Notes: generated from the letters alone by a model not told the origin. 64,000 nt of DNA from Candidatus Aminicenantota bacterium (GCA_020348385.1 CP070750.1:3191554-3255553); one strand, 5' to 3'; positions 19,412 through 28,463 are shown, counted from the stretch's first letter. Translations and numbers: made by a program.

Positions 19412-20170
19412 CTAGAGATATTTTTCTATTTCGGCTTCCACCTCGCTTTTAATCCAACCCTCCTTTTTGTATCGGATGGTACCGTTGCGGTCCAGGACAT
19501 GGGGGAGGGGAATATTCGATCTTTTGTATTGATTATAGATCACTCTGTTGTTATCATCCAGCACAGGAAAACTCAACCCATAGGTGTCGGCCCAGACTTT
19601 AGGATTTCCCTCGATCACGATCAGGATGTACCTGAAGCCTTGATCTTTGTAGGTCTGATAAAACTGATCGGCTGTTTCCGCTTTTTCTCGACAGGGTCCG
19701 CACCAATCCGCCGTGAAGTCTATGAGGACAACATTTCCGTGATAATCGTTCAGAGATACAGAGTTGTTATTCTGATCTTTCGCTGTGAAGTTAACCGCGA
19801 TGCTGTTGATCTCCGTTCCCGTGTTAGCCTGACTGGCAGTGAAGTTCAGGTCTGAACGGCTTTGACTGCCGACCGAAATATTGGATGGGCTGAAACTAAT
19901 TCCCAGTTTAGCCGGTGTGATGATGTAATCTCCAGGCTGGAGGTTGCCGAATGAGAATTTTCCGTCAGCTCCGGTAACCCTTGTTTGGGAGGCTCCGTAT
20001 GAGAGATAGACGGTTACTTCGGCAAATCCCTGCCCTCCCGATGTGATAGTCCCGCTGAAAGTCAGGCTGCTGCCGTTATCGGGATTCGTGGGCGCGCCTT
20101 TTTTACAGCCGGGCGTGAGCGATAGAATCAGACTTGAACATATTAGCAGAATGAAATATTTCTTTTTCAT
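19412..20170 (-). CDS. Lipoprotein with carboxypeptidase-regulatory and TlpA-like thioredoxin domains
   Basis: The 252-residue protein has a lipobox L-T-P-G-C with the modified cysteine at 22. Residues about 35-110 form a carboxypeptidase-regulatory-like (CarboxypepD_reg) beta-sandwich: G-Q-G-F-A-E-V-T-V, then G-A-D-G-K-F-S-F-G-N-L-Q-P-G-D-Y. Residues about 120-252 form a thioredoxin domain with D-W-C-G-P-C (C157, C160) and I-P-L-P-H-V-L-D-R-N-G as the cis-proline region. It should sit on a membrane facing the periplasm and reduce disulfides or similar bonds. GGGAGG precedes its ATG. It is the second of three TlpA-type proteins between the two Asp-box proteins. Confidence 0.88.
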   Translation of the reverse strand: MKKKYFILLICSSLILSLTPGCKKGAPTNPDNGSSLTFSGTITSGGQGFAEVTVYLSYGASQTRVTGADGKFSFGNLQPGDYIITPAKLGISFSPSNISVGSQSRSDLNFTASQANTGTEINSIAVNFTAKDQNNNSVSLNDYHGNVVLIDFTADWCGPCREKAETADQFYQTYKDQGFRYILIVIEGNPKVWADTYGLSFPVLDDNNRVIYNQYKRSNIPLPHVLDRNGTIRYKKEGWIKSEVEAEIEKYL

Positions 20171-20211
20171 TTTCGACCTCCCACCTTTTGTTTATTATAT
20201 ACAAAAAAAGA

Positions 20212-20239
20212 AAAAAAGGGACGGTTCTATTTTTTTTTG
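20212..20239. repeat. GGGACGGTTCTATTTT half-site
   Basis: AAAAAAGGGACGGTTCTATT followed by Ts matches one arm of the palindrome at 14124-14170, without the partner arm. It lies between the polyferredoxin-type gene and the TlpA lipoprotein gene. Confidence 0.75.
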
Positions 20240-20270
20240 TAATGAAGTCTGTGGCACATTGCTAAAAATA

Positions 20271-21152
20271 TTAGTTTTGCTGGAGGCTGGGTTTGGGTTG
20301 TTTTTTCTTGATGAACTCGTAGTCGACCGCCCCGAACTTGCAGCTGTCAATACATTTCAGGCAGCGGACACATTCCGGGCTGTTGGCCCCCTCATAAACT
20401 TTGATGTCCACAGGACAATCCTCCCAACATTTGTTGCACAGGGTGCATTTGTCCTCATAGGTGGCAATTTGAAATAGGCTGACCTTGTTGAACAAAGCAA
20501 AGACAGCCCCAAGAGGACACGTAGTCCGACAGAACGGGCGTTTGCTCACGATCATCCAGACAAAAAACAGAACCAAGATCCAGACTTTCCAGGAGAATAA
20601 GAAACCAAGCTGGCCCCGGATATCCGGGCTGATTGCTGCCAGCGAAAGTCCAGCTTCCAGGGTGCCGGCTGGGCAGATCCATTTGCAGAACCACGTCTGG
20701 CCGAATCCGTATTCATCCATGATCAGGAGAGGGAGAAGTATCACAAATGCAGCCAGGACAACGTATTTCATGTATGTCAGGAACTTGGGGATGCGGAATT
20801 TCTTTGTTTTGATCTTGTGCATGAGTTCTTGGAGGAATCCGAACGGGCACAGCCATCCGCATGGCATCCGGCCAACAAGACTCCCCACCGCACCAAGAAA
20901 TCCTATCACATACAACCCGAATTGATACTGGGCGATCGAAATATTGAATCGTGATGTGGCAAAAAAGTTTTGAATGGCACCCATCGGGCAAGCGCCGAGA
21001 GCCGAAGGACAGGAGTAACAATTGAGCACGGGAACACAAGTCCCTTTGATGCTTCCCTGGTAGATCTCTCCTTTGAACCACGAAGGGATGTAGGCATTGA
21101 TAGCCAGGAAGGAAAATGTCTGGAACCAGCGGCGCTTCTTGATCAAGCTCAT
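20271..21152 (-). CDS. Membrane 4Fe-4S polyferredoxin-type protein (NapH/NosR/CcoG-like)
   Basis: The 293-residue protein has about five membrane helices with cysteine motifs between them: C-Y-S-C-P...A-C-P-M-G-A, C-G-W-L-C-P-F-G, C-K-W-I-C-P-A-G and C-R-T-T-C-P-L-G-A. The C-terminus carries two classical 4Fe-4S ferredoxin motifs, C-T-L-C-N-K-C-W-E-D-C-P and C-V-R-C-L-K-C-I-D-S-C. Proteins of this build pass electrons across or along the inner membrane. The ATG at 21152 overlaps the stop of the 45-residue CxxC protein by four bases (ATGA), as that protein does with the upstream TlpA, making a tight three-gene operon. It could supply reducing power to the exported thioredoxins; this is inference from context. 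Confidence 0.88.
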   Translation of the reverse strand: MSLIKKRRWFQTFSFLAINAYIPSWFKGEIYQGSIKGTCVPVLNCYSCPSALGACPMGAIQNFFATSRFNISIAQYQFGLYVIGFLGAVGSLVGRMPCGWLCPFGFLQELMHKIKTKKFRIPKFLTYMKYVVLAAFVILLPLLIMDEYGFGQTWFCKWICPAGTLEAGLSLAAISPDIRGQLGFLFSWKVWILVLFFVWMIVSKRPFCRTTCPLGAVFALFNKVSLFQIATYEDKCTLCNKCWEDCPVDIKVYEGANSPECVRCLKCIDSCKFGAVDYEFIKKKQPKPSLQQN

Positions 21153-21286
21153 CCGATCCCTATGCAACTCAGACAGATCGTGACGGCCTTCTCGAGAACA
21201 TAAGCGTATTCTCCCAGGCTGAGGCCAGCGATCATAATTACCACAAAAACAACGAATATTATGAGGGGCAATTTTCGCCTTTTCAT
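21149..21286 (-). CDS. CD1871A-like CxxC membrane microprotein (45 aa)
   Basis: This small gene encodes MKRRKLPLIIFVV..., one membrane helix and then L-E-K-A-V-T-I-C-L-S-C-I-G-I-G at the C-terminus. That ending (I-C-L-x-C-I-G-I-G) is the signature of the CD1871A family of CxxC-containing proteins, which I recall as about 45 residues and often next to 4Fe-4S membrane proteins. It overlaps both neighbours by ATGA, so it is translationally coupled to TlpA upstream and the polyferredoxin downstream. The CxxC could bridge electrons between them; that is inference. Confidence 0.85.
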   Translation of the reverse strand: MKRRKLPLIIFVVFVVIMIAGLSLGEYAYVLEKAVTICLSCIGIG

Positions 21287-21900
21287 CGGGGAATCTCCAA
21301 GGTCAGGTCGTGTATGGCTTTTTCGATATCCTCGATATCCTTTTCTTTGAATCCCGTGTGGGCGTGCTGGATGACACCCTTGGAATTGATCAGGTACACG
21401 ACAGGGATGGCCTGCACTTTGTATTGGGCCTTCATTTTTTTAGCAGTCCGGACTAAAGTGTCGTCCCCTTCGGTCGGGTCGGCCAGCATCGGGTAAGTGT
21501 AATCGAGCTTGTTGAAGAAGGGTTTGACGACTTTGTTGCCTTTGTCATCGATGGAAATACCGAGCAGGATAAGCCCGCCCGAATTCTCGGTTTCTGCCGC
21601 CTTGTATTTGTCATAAAGCTTTTGCATGTGGGGCATGGCTTTCCGGCATGGCACACACCATGTGGCCCAGAAATCGAGTAAAACCGAATCCGGATGGAGG
21701 ACCTTTTCCTCGCCACCGGCCGCCGGTGCGATCTTAACCGTCAGTTTCCCCTCCTCGAGTGTCACGGTGTATATGTCGTCATGGCTGGAGACCAGCGAAA
21801 AAGGCAGAAACTTATCTCCCTTCTTGAGGATAGCCGGGCTTGCCACACTCGAACAGAGAAGAAACAAAGCAACTAGGGCCATTTTTTTTGTGTGTTTCAT
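21283..21900 (-). CDS. Exported TlpA/ResA-like thioredoxin
   Basis: The 205-residue protein has a signal peptide (MKHTKKMALVALFLLCSSVASPA), an inserted beta segment with A-P-A-A-G-G-E-E-K-V, then a redoxin fold with F-W-A-T-W-C-V-P-C (C82, C85) and a cis-proline in A-I-P-V-V-Y-L-I. It should act as a periplasmic thiol-disulfide oxidoreductase. The frame opens upstream at 21927, but ATG 21900 has AAGGA seven bases before it and gives the signal peptide directly. It is the first gene of the operon with the CxxC microprotein and the polyferredoxin. It is the third TlpA-type protein of this island. Confidence 0.9.
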   Translation of the reverse strand: MKHTKKMALVALFLLCSSVASPAILKKGDKFLPFSLVSSHDDIYTVTLEEGKLTVKIAPAAGGEEKVLHPDSVLLDFWATWCVPCRKAMPHMQKLYDKYKAAETENSGGLILLGISIDDKGNKVVKPFFNKLDYTYPMLADPTEGDDTLVRTAKKMKAQYKVQAIPVVYLINSKGVIQHAHTGFKEKDIEDIEKAIHDLTLEIPR

Positions 21901-21991
21901 CTTTTTGTCCTTGTCTGCGGATAACACATCATTTACGCAAGTTTTGGATGGATTGTCAAGTTAGGAAAGCACTCGAATTTCTAGGGGAGGA

Positions 21992-24502
21992 TTATTTGAT
22001 GGTTGTAAGGGCAGGATCGCTTTTCTCGCCTGTGATGTGAACAGCAACAAGGGCATAGTTGTACTCTTGATCTTTATCCACCCTCCGGTCCCAGTACTCG
22101 AATGTTTCTGAATCCAGCTTGGCGACCAACACGGCTACTCCTCCCTCGATCCGGTAGAGCTCGTACTTGTCGATCTGGAAGTTTTCGGGATTCCTCTGCC
22201 AACGCAAAACGTTGATGTGTTCGATCATAGATAAAGACCGGTTGACCACCTTTTCTCCCCAAAAATCGGATGGCGGAAAGAGAAGCACGTAAAAATTGGC
22301 TTTTACCGTCATGTCTGAATCGACTGTTACCGTGATAGGATTTGCTTTTCCCGATTTGCTCCCCCCCCACCCTTCGAATTCGTAGTAGTTATCAGGAAAG
22401 GCCATGATATCAATTTTGGTGTTTGGAGGATAAAAATATATACCGGGTTCGGGTTTTGTGGTTCCTCCGACATCTGCATACACGGCCAAGAAATTCTTGT
22501 TGGTCATTGTATTATAGGTGACCAACCCTCTGTTTTCAATGCTGGCATAAAGGGTATGTGATGGCTCATGAAATTCCAGGTTTTCGACTCGAGATAAATG
22601 TTTTTCGGCATTCAATTTTGTCCAGGTTTCGCCTCCATCGAAACTTCCATAAACGCTATTTTCGCAGCCTGCAAAGATCTGTTTGGGATCATTTAATGGA
22701 ATTTCCAGACAGTAGGCAGACTCATCAAAAACGTTCTTCCAGGAATGGCCTGAATCCACACTTCGATAAATCCCTTTATTCGTTGCGATATAAACGTTCT
22801 GAGATGAATTCGGATCCACGACGATATCGTTGATTTCTGTGTCACGATATGACTTAATAACACTCCATGTTGAGCCTCTGTCAGTAGATTTGATGATGGA
22901 ATCTTCCCTTATTCCTCCCTTTTGTGAATGCATGGCTACGAAGATCACGTTATCATCGTATGGACAGATCGCCATCCCGTTGAACAAGGTGTCCTCTGAA
23001 CAGATCGCCATCCCGTTGATTTGGGTATCATTCCAGTCAAGAACCATATATATTTTTTCCCAATTCAGACCCCCATTGAATGACCGAAGGAATCTGATTG
23101 GGTGTGGGTGCTCCACCTCTGTTCCGATGGCAAACACATGTTGGGGATCGATGGGATTATCGGAAATGATCCGGAAGTGACCCATTTTTCCCAATATCCA
23201 TGTTTTTCCTCCATCTACAGACCTGTAGATGCCACATGGATTGCCCCCTCAGCCACCGCCGTGTGCAGCCGCAAAGAGATGATCGGCGCTATTAGATGAT
23301 CCTTCTAAACAAATAAATTCTCCACACCCAGGAATGCACATCGAAATTTGCCACGTTTTCCCAAAATCATCACTTTTGTATATATGATAGGCTGAATCAG
23401 GCATGGCATAAATCCTGTATGGAGGTGAGTTTGAAACAGATATGTTGAGCATCCTGAGCTCAGATATCCCCTCATGGCGACTGGTCCAAGTCGATCCGCC
23501 GTCCTGACTCTTGTAGATCCCTGTATCGGAAGCGTAAAAAACGCCTTGCGCTTGACAGACAAGATCTTGACACAAACCGATTTGATTACATTCAAATTTT
23601 TCCCAATGGATGCCGCCATCTTCACTCTTGTAAAGGCAGTTTTCATACCCGGCATACATAAAATTGGGATTAACAGGATCGACCGAGAGGGCATTCGCGT
23701 AGACATAGTCTTCGTTTTCTAGCCAATTTTGTCCCCCGTCAGAGCTCCTGTACACATTCCAGTATGTGCCCAAATACACTTTGTCCGGATCGATGGGATC
23801 GATTAGAACCGCATTAACCGCCGCCTGAAATTCTTTAGGTAATTCTTGCCAGTTGTTGCCGCCATCAATGGTTTTAAACACCCGACATTTATAGGTGAAT
23901 AGTTCAACGTTGTACCGAGAAACCACAGAATAAAGCACAGCAGGATTCGAGGGGCTCATTGCGATATGAAACCCGTGCAATGGTATAGACCCCTCAAAGA
24001 GTTTATGTCTTGTCCAGGTTTCTGCACCATCAGTTGATCTCAGAATGGAAGCTATTGCATTATTGTTTTTATCCTCTCCGATGACATAGATCATATATGG
24101 ATTGATCGAATCTATGACTACTTTGCCCTTTGTTGCGATGACATTGTTTTGGAGTGGTCTCTCGCTCCAGGTCAATCCCTTGTCCGTTGTTTTATAAATG
24201 CTCTCTTCTCCCAGCACATAGATGATGTTGGGGTCGATGGGATCGATAACGAAATCGGAGATTTTTGTGGGAAATTCATGCAGAAAAATCCAGCTCTTTC
24301 CTCCGTTGTTGGATGTATAAATATAACCTCGATCGATGTTTCCTATAGAAAAACATTCATCCGCGTTTTGAGGATTGAAATGGAAGGCATTGATCGAACC
24401 CCCGTCGGGTCCTATATACTTCCATTTCGAGTTTTCCTGTGTTTGGGCTTGGATGCAGAGGAAAACCGTGAGAAGAACGATAAGGAGATTTATCTTTTTC
24501 AT
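21992..24502 (-). CDS. Secreted Asp-box (BNR) protein with one in-frame TGA; candidate selenoprotein 2
   Basis: Read through one TGA at 23251-23249, this is 836 residues with the TGA as residue 418. ATG 24502 gives a clean signal peptide (MKKINLLIVLLTVFLCIQAQ); an in-frame TTG lies at 24523. Eight Asp boxes precede the TGA and five follow, as in its paralogue at 14772-17339, then the same InlB-type repeat (G-G-T-T-K-P-E-P...F-E-G-W-G-G) and fibronectin-like end (N-V-L-R-W-Q-R-N-P). TGA context is A-H-G-G-G-[TGA]-G-G-N-P-C-G. A hairpin with loop AGGUCU starts 18 nt after the TGA. Cysteines cluster around it (C-I-P-G-C, F-I-C-L before; N-P-C after). Downstream reading would otherwise need a separate, signal-less start such as TTG 23194 with no evident ribosome site. 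The function is unknown; exported redox is inferred. Confidence 0.8.
23213..23230 (-). promoter_or_regulatory. SECIS-like hairpin after the in-frame TGA of Asp-box protein 2
   Basis: On the minus strand ATCTACAGGTCTGTAGAT starts 18 nt after the TGA. ATCTAC pairs with GTAGAT around loop AGGTCT and one more C-G pair extends it. Compared with the hairpin of the paralogue, the outermost pair has changed from G-C to A-T on both sides, so pairing is kept. The same peptide Y-R-S-V-D near 22762 in this gene is written TAT CGA AGT GTG GAT, with no hairpin potential. Confidence 0.7.
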
Positions 24503-24586
24503 ATCTCCAAAATGATCGAACAATTCCGATTTAAATATATGATGAGCCGTTCATTTTGTCAATGGACCTTGTAATCTGGACCAATA

Positions 24587-24607
24587 ATTAGAACCGTCCC
24601 CTTTTTT
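24587..24607. repeat. GGGGACGGTTCTAAT half-site, reverse orientation
   Basis: ATTAGAACCGTCCCCTTTTT is the reverse complement of the AAAGGGGACGGTTCTA arm seen at 14124 and 20212. It lies upstream of the first M14 gene. Confidence 0.7.
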
Positions 24608-24675
24608 ATTGATAAATGGTGGGGGATTTGGGACAATAGCTGTTCTTGAATTTCTGCATGAGAAGAGAGGTGATC

Positions 24676-26703
24676 ATGACCTTCATAATGCGCTTTTTTG
24701 TTATCTCGGTTTTGCTTTTCACAGTCAGCGCCGGAATTATGGCGGCTGAGCTGACATTTGACCGTTACCACACGCCCGCGGCCATCAATGCAGCACTCCA
24801 GGATTTCGCAAGGGCCAATCCTGTCACCACAAAACTCCACACCCTGGCCCGCAGCGCAGGCGGCCGGGACGTCCTGATGCTCGAGATCGGTCCTGAAGTT
24901 AAAAACGTAAAAAAGGTCAACCCGGCTGTTCTGGCCGTTGCCAATATGGAAGGGACTGTGCCCCTCTCCAGCGAAGCTGCCCTGTATCTCATCAAACTGA
25001 TCCTGGAAAAGCCCGATGTTCACAAGGTCCTGACCTGGTATGTTCTGCCCTGCGGCAATCCCGACGCCGCCATCGGCTATTTCCAAAAGCCCCTCATGAT
25101 GGATCCCCGCAACACAACGCCCTTCAACGACGACCGGGACGACCAGACAGACGAGGACGATGAAGACGACCTGGACGGAAACGGCATCATCACAACCATG
25201 CGGGTCAAGGATCCAGAAGGCCGGTGGATGCCGATCCCCGGAGAGGCTCGTCTGATGAAACGGGCCGATTGGGCCAAAGGCGAAAAGGGCCTGTATAAAC
25301 TCTATACCGAAGGCCTGGACAACGACGCCGACGGCGAATACAACGAGGACGGCCCCGGCGGTGTCAATATCGGCATAACTTTTCCGCACCTGTTCAAGTT
25401 TTTCACCGAAACGGGCGGAAGGTGGTCCGGTTCCGAGGAAGAAAGCTTCAACCTGATCAAGTTCAGCTCTGACCACAGGGAGATCGGAATGGCCTTTGTC
25501 TTCGGGGCTTCGAACTTTTGTTTGAATCCCCCGAGGGGAGGACGTCGCGGCGAGGCCGACCTGACAAAACTTAAAATCCCCGAACGGTTCGCCTCCTTCA
25601 TGGGTGCGGACCCGAATCAAACCTACTCAATGGAAGAGGTCATCGAAATGGTCAGGCCGATCGTCCCACCGGGGATGGAAGTGGACGAATCCATGGTCGC
25701 CGGCTTCCTCGGCTTGGGCGCTGTTGTCAATCCTCTCACCGATGACCTGAAGTTCTACAAGGAGCTTTCGGATAAATACAAGGAATTCCTCAAAGACAAC
25801 AAAATCGATATCGAGCGGCTGGATCCCGCTCCGGACAAGGATGGATCCTTCGAGCTCTGGGCCTACTACCACCTGGGACTCCCATCCTTTGCGATGGATT
25901 TCTGGACTCTCCCCAAGGTGAAGGAGGAAAAAAAGGAGGGAGAAGAGATCACGCCGGAAAAACTTGAAAAAATGACCAACGAAGAGTTTATCGCCCTGGG
26001 GGAGGAAAAGATCGAGGCCTTCCTCAAATCATCCGGAGCGCCCGCGAATTTCAAGGCCGAGATGGTGATCGATGCTCTCAAGAGCGGCAAGATGGACACC
26101 AAAAAGATGGCGGAGATGATGAAAAAAATGCCCCAGCCCAAGAGCGAGGAGGGGGCCGATCCCAGGGACAAAGCGCTGCTGGCTTTCAGCGACAAAGAGC
26201 TGGGAGGCAAAGGCTTTTTGGAATGGACGCCCTACCAGCATCCTACCCTGGGCGAGGTCGAGATCGGCGGCGAAGTTCCGTTCGTGCACAACACCCCGCC
26301 CGCCGAAAAGATCGAAGGCCTCCTCAAGGGGCAGGTGCCCTGGGTGTTCGAGATCAGTCAGAAGATGGCCCGGATCAAGGTCGGCAAGACAGAGGTCAAG
26401 CCGATGGGAAGCAGCGTTTATCAAGTCAAAGTCTGGGTGGAAAACACCGGGTATTTGCCCTACCCCACGGCTATGGCGAAGCGCAACAAACGTATCCAGC
26501 CTGTTGTCGTGACTCTTGAAGGGGATGGGTTCAAGATCGTCGACGGCAAAAAGCGGAGCTTGATCCAGTCGGTCGCCGGCAACCAAGCCGCGTCTGTGAC
26601 GTGGATCGTTTTTGCCGAAAAGCCGACAAAACTGACTGTGAAGGTCCATACGGAGATGGCATGGTCGGATGCGGCATCCATAGCCCTAGGAGGTTCCCGA
26701 TGA
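24676..26703 (+). CDS. M14 carboxypeptidase-like protein lacking zinc ligands
   Basis: The 675-residue exported protein aligns in layout with the M14 peptidase next to it: F-D-R-Y-H-T-P near the N-terminus, an acidic calcium-loop insert (D-D-R-D-D-Q-T-D-E-D-D-E-D-D), a second loop D-N-D-A-D-G-E-Y-N-E-D-G and a C-terminal beta domain. The H-x-x-E zinc motif is replaced by N-M-E-G, the substrate-arginine segment N-R-N-W by N-I-G-I, and the third ligand region reads F-V-F-G-A-S-N instead of W-S-F-H-N-T-G-G. It also has a long charged helical insert around 400-510. It is therefore probably not a peptidase; a binding or regulatory partner is possible. ATG 24676 has AGAGGTG upstream. It overlaps the next gene by ATGA. 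Confidence 0.82.
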   Translation: MTFIMRFFVISVLLFTVSAGIMAAELTFDRYHTPAAINAALQDFARANPVTTKLHTLARSAGGRDVLMLEIGPEVKNVKKVNPAVLAVANMEGTVPLSSEAALYLIKLILEKPDVHKVLTWYVLPCGNPDAAIGYFQKPLMMDPRNTTPFNDDRDDQTDEDDEDDLDGNGIITTMRVKDPEGRWMPIPGEARLMKRADWAKGEKGLYKLYTEGLDNDADGEYNEDGPGGVNIGITFPHLFKFFTETGGRWSGSEEESFNLIKFSSDHREIGMAFVFGASNFCLNPPRGGRRGEADLTKLKIPERFASFMGADPNQTYSMEEVIEMVRPIVPPGMEVDESMVAGFLGLGAVVNPLTDDLKFYKELSDKYKEFLKDNKIDIERLDPAPDKDGSFELWAYYHLGLPSFAMDFWTLPKVKEEKKEGEEITPEKLEKMTNEEFIALGEEKIEAFLKSSGAPANFKAEMVIDALKSGKMDTKKMAEMMKKMPQPKSEEGADPRDKALLAFSDKELGGKGFLEWTPYQHPTLGEVEIGGEVPFVHNTPPAEKIEGLLKGQVPWVFEISQKMARIKVGKTEVKPMGSSVYQVKVWVENTGYLPYPTAMAKRNKRIQPVVVTLEGDGFKIVDGKKRSLIQSVAGNQAASVTWIVFAEKPTKLTVKVHTEMAWSDAASIALGGSR

Positions 26704-28463
26704 AAAAAGCAATCCTATTGTCATTATTCGTTTTGATTTTTGTGGTTGTGCTACACATAATGCCGGGCGAAACAACCTTACCCCTGCGGTTCGACCATTA
26801 CTACACGCTGGACCAGGTGCACGAGGCGCTGAAACTCCTGAACGAGACTTATCCGGATTTGACGACCCTGGATATTGCCGGAAAATCTGAGGAGGGGAGA
26901 TTCATTTATGTGATGACCCTCAACAATCCCAAAACAGGGAGGGCCTTGGACAAACCCGGGATTTGGGTGGACGGCAACATCCACGGCAACGAGATCCAGG
27001 GTGGCGAGATCTGCCTGTACACGATGGATTATCTGCTGGGGAATTACGGCAAAAACAAGGAAATCACCGAGCTTGTGGACAAGAAGTGTTTTTATTTTTG
27101 CCCGGTTGTCAATCCCGACGGCCGGTACCACTTCTTTGCCGATCCCAACAATCCCAGCTCCAATAGGGGGCTTCGCATCCCTGTGGATGATGATAGAGAC
27201 GGGCTGTATGACGAGGATTTTCCCGATGATCTGGACGGCGACGGAAACATCACCAGGATGCGTAAGCGTGATCTTTTCGGTCAGTACAAAACCCATCCGG
27301 ATGATCCGCGCCTGCTGGTGCGCGTCAAACCTGGTGAAAAGGGCGAATGGACCATCCTGGGAGCCGAGGGTATCGACAATGACGGCGACGGGAGAGTCAA
27401 CGAGGATGCCGAAGGTTATGTGGATTCCAATCGAAACTGGGGCTTTGATTGGGCCCCGGAATATGTCCAGGGCGGCGCCGGTCAATACCCTTTTTCCGGT
27501 GTGGGATTGAAAGCCCTCGGGGAATGGGTCATGCAACGAACCAACATCTGCATGGTATGGTCGTTCCATAACACCGGAGGAATGAACCTAAGGGGGCCCA
27601 GCCGGAAAGGATTGGGGGAATATCCCCAGCAGGACATCGCTGTTTATGACTATTTGGGAGCACAGTCCGAGCGCATCATCCCTGGCTACAGGTATTTGGT
27701 CAGCTGGAAAGACCTGTACACAACCTATGGCGATTCATGTGAGTTTTTGACCCAGATGATGGGGGCCTATGGCTATGTGGGGGAGGTTTTTCTAGTCGAA
27801 ACCGAGACCTTCCGCACGCAAAAGGAAAGGCAGCCGGGATCGAGACCAGAGGGGGAAGACGACATCAGGGCCATGATGATGGGCCGTTCGACCGAGCTGG
27901 AGCGGCTGCGGTTCAGCGACAACCTGACACAGGGAGATCTTTACAAGCCGTGGACCGCCTACAAACATCCGACCTACGGAGACGTGGAGATCGGCGGATG
28001 GGTCAAGATGAGCTCCCGGATATCCGCACCCTTTATGCTGATAGATCTGGTGCACCGCAACGCCATGGCTGTGTTGTTCACGGCCAAACAAACTCCGGAA
28101 GTCAGCCTGGATGTGACAGAAGTGAAGGAAGTGGGGAAGGGGCTCTATCGTGTGAGAACAAGGCTATCAAACAGCAAGGCCATCCCGACCATGAGTTATC
28201 TGGCCCAGAAGGTCAAACTCTATCCCCAAGACATGCTGAAGGTCTCGGGAATCAAGGCAAAGGTGGTGGCCGGGGGAGTGCTGACCAACGCTTACAGGGA
28301 CATGGTCACCTACAAGAAGCACCGGCCCGAACTGCAGTTCCTGGTGGTGCCTGGATTCGGCAAGGTAGAGCACCAGTTTCTCGTCGAAGGCAAGGGAGAA
28401 ATGATTGTCAGCTACGAATCCCGCCACGCCGGCAGACTCACCCAGACCATCCAACTGAAATAA
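26700..28463 (+). CDS. Secreted M14 family zinc carboxypeptidase
   Basis: The 587-residue protein has a signal peptide (MKKAILLSLFVLIFVVVLHI). The zinc motif H-G-N-E is at 95-98, N-P-D-G-R-Y and S-N-R-N-W-G-F-D-W provide the substrate-binding segment, W-S-F-H-N-T-G-G gives the third ligand and F-L-V-E-T-E-T-F a likely catalytic glutamate. Two acidic D-x-D-x-D-G loops between these look like calcium sites. A beta domain follows. AGGAGG precedes the ATG, which overlaps the stop of the inactive paralogue, so the pair is translationally coupled and may form a complex. It should trim peptides outside the cytoplasm. Confidence 0.88.
   Translation: MKKAILLSLFVLIFVVVLHIMPGETTLPLRFDHYYTLDQVHEALKLLNETYPDLTTLDIAGKSEEGRFIYVMTLNNPKTGRALDKPGIWVDGNIHGNEIQGGEICLYTMDYLLGNYGKNKEITELVDKKCFYFCPVVNPDGRYHFFADPNNPSSNRGLRIPVDDDRDGLYDEDFPDDLDGDGNITRMRKRDLFGQYKTHPDDPRLLVRVKPGEKGEWTILGAEGIDNDGDGRVNEDAEGYVDSNRNWGFDWAPEYVQGGAGQYPFSGVGLKALGEWVMQRTNICMVWSFHNTGGMNLRGPSRKGLGEYPQQDIAVYDYLGAQSERIIPGYRYLVSWKDLYTTYGDSCEFLTQMMGAYGYVGEVFLVETETFRTQKERQPGSRPEGEDDIRAMMMGRSTELERLRFSDNLTQGDLYKPWTAYKHPTYGDVEIGGWVKMSSRISAPFMLIDLVHRNAMAVLFTAKQTPEVSLDVTEVKEVGKGLYRVRTRLSNSKAIPTMSYLAQKVKLYPQDMLKVSGIKAKVVAGGVLTNAYRDMVTYKKHRPELQFLVVPGFGKVEHQFLVEGKGEMIVSYESRHAGRLTQTIQLK

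Noticed and set aside
14772..24502. Alternative genetic code with TGA as a sense codon
   Set aside because: Other genes here end in TGA at normal family lengths, for example wecB at 8564 and the CxxC microprotein at 21149, and no other gene is interrupted by TGA.
21992..24502. Two separate genes on each side of the TGA
   Set aside because: The downstream halves would lack a signal peptide and a ribosome site and would begin mid-way through the Asp-box array.
24559..25620. Long minus-strand frame of 353 codons
   Set aside because: It is antisense to the clear M14-like gene and has no recognisable domain.
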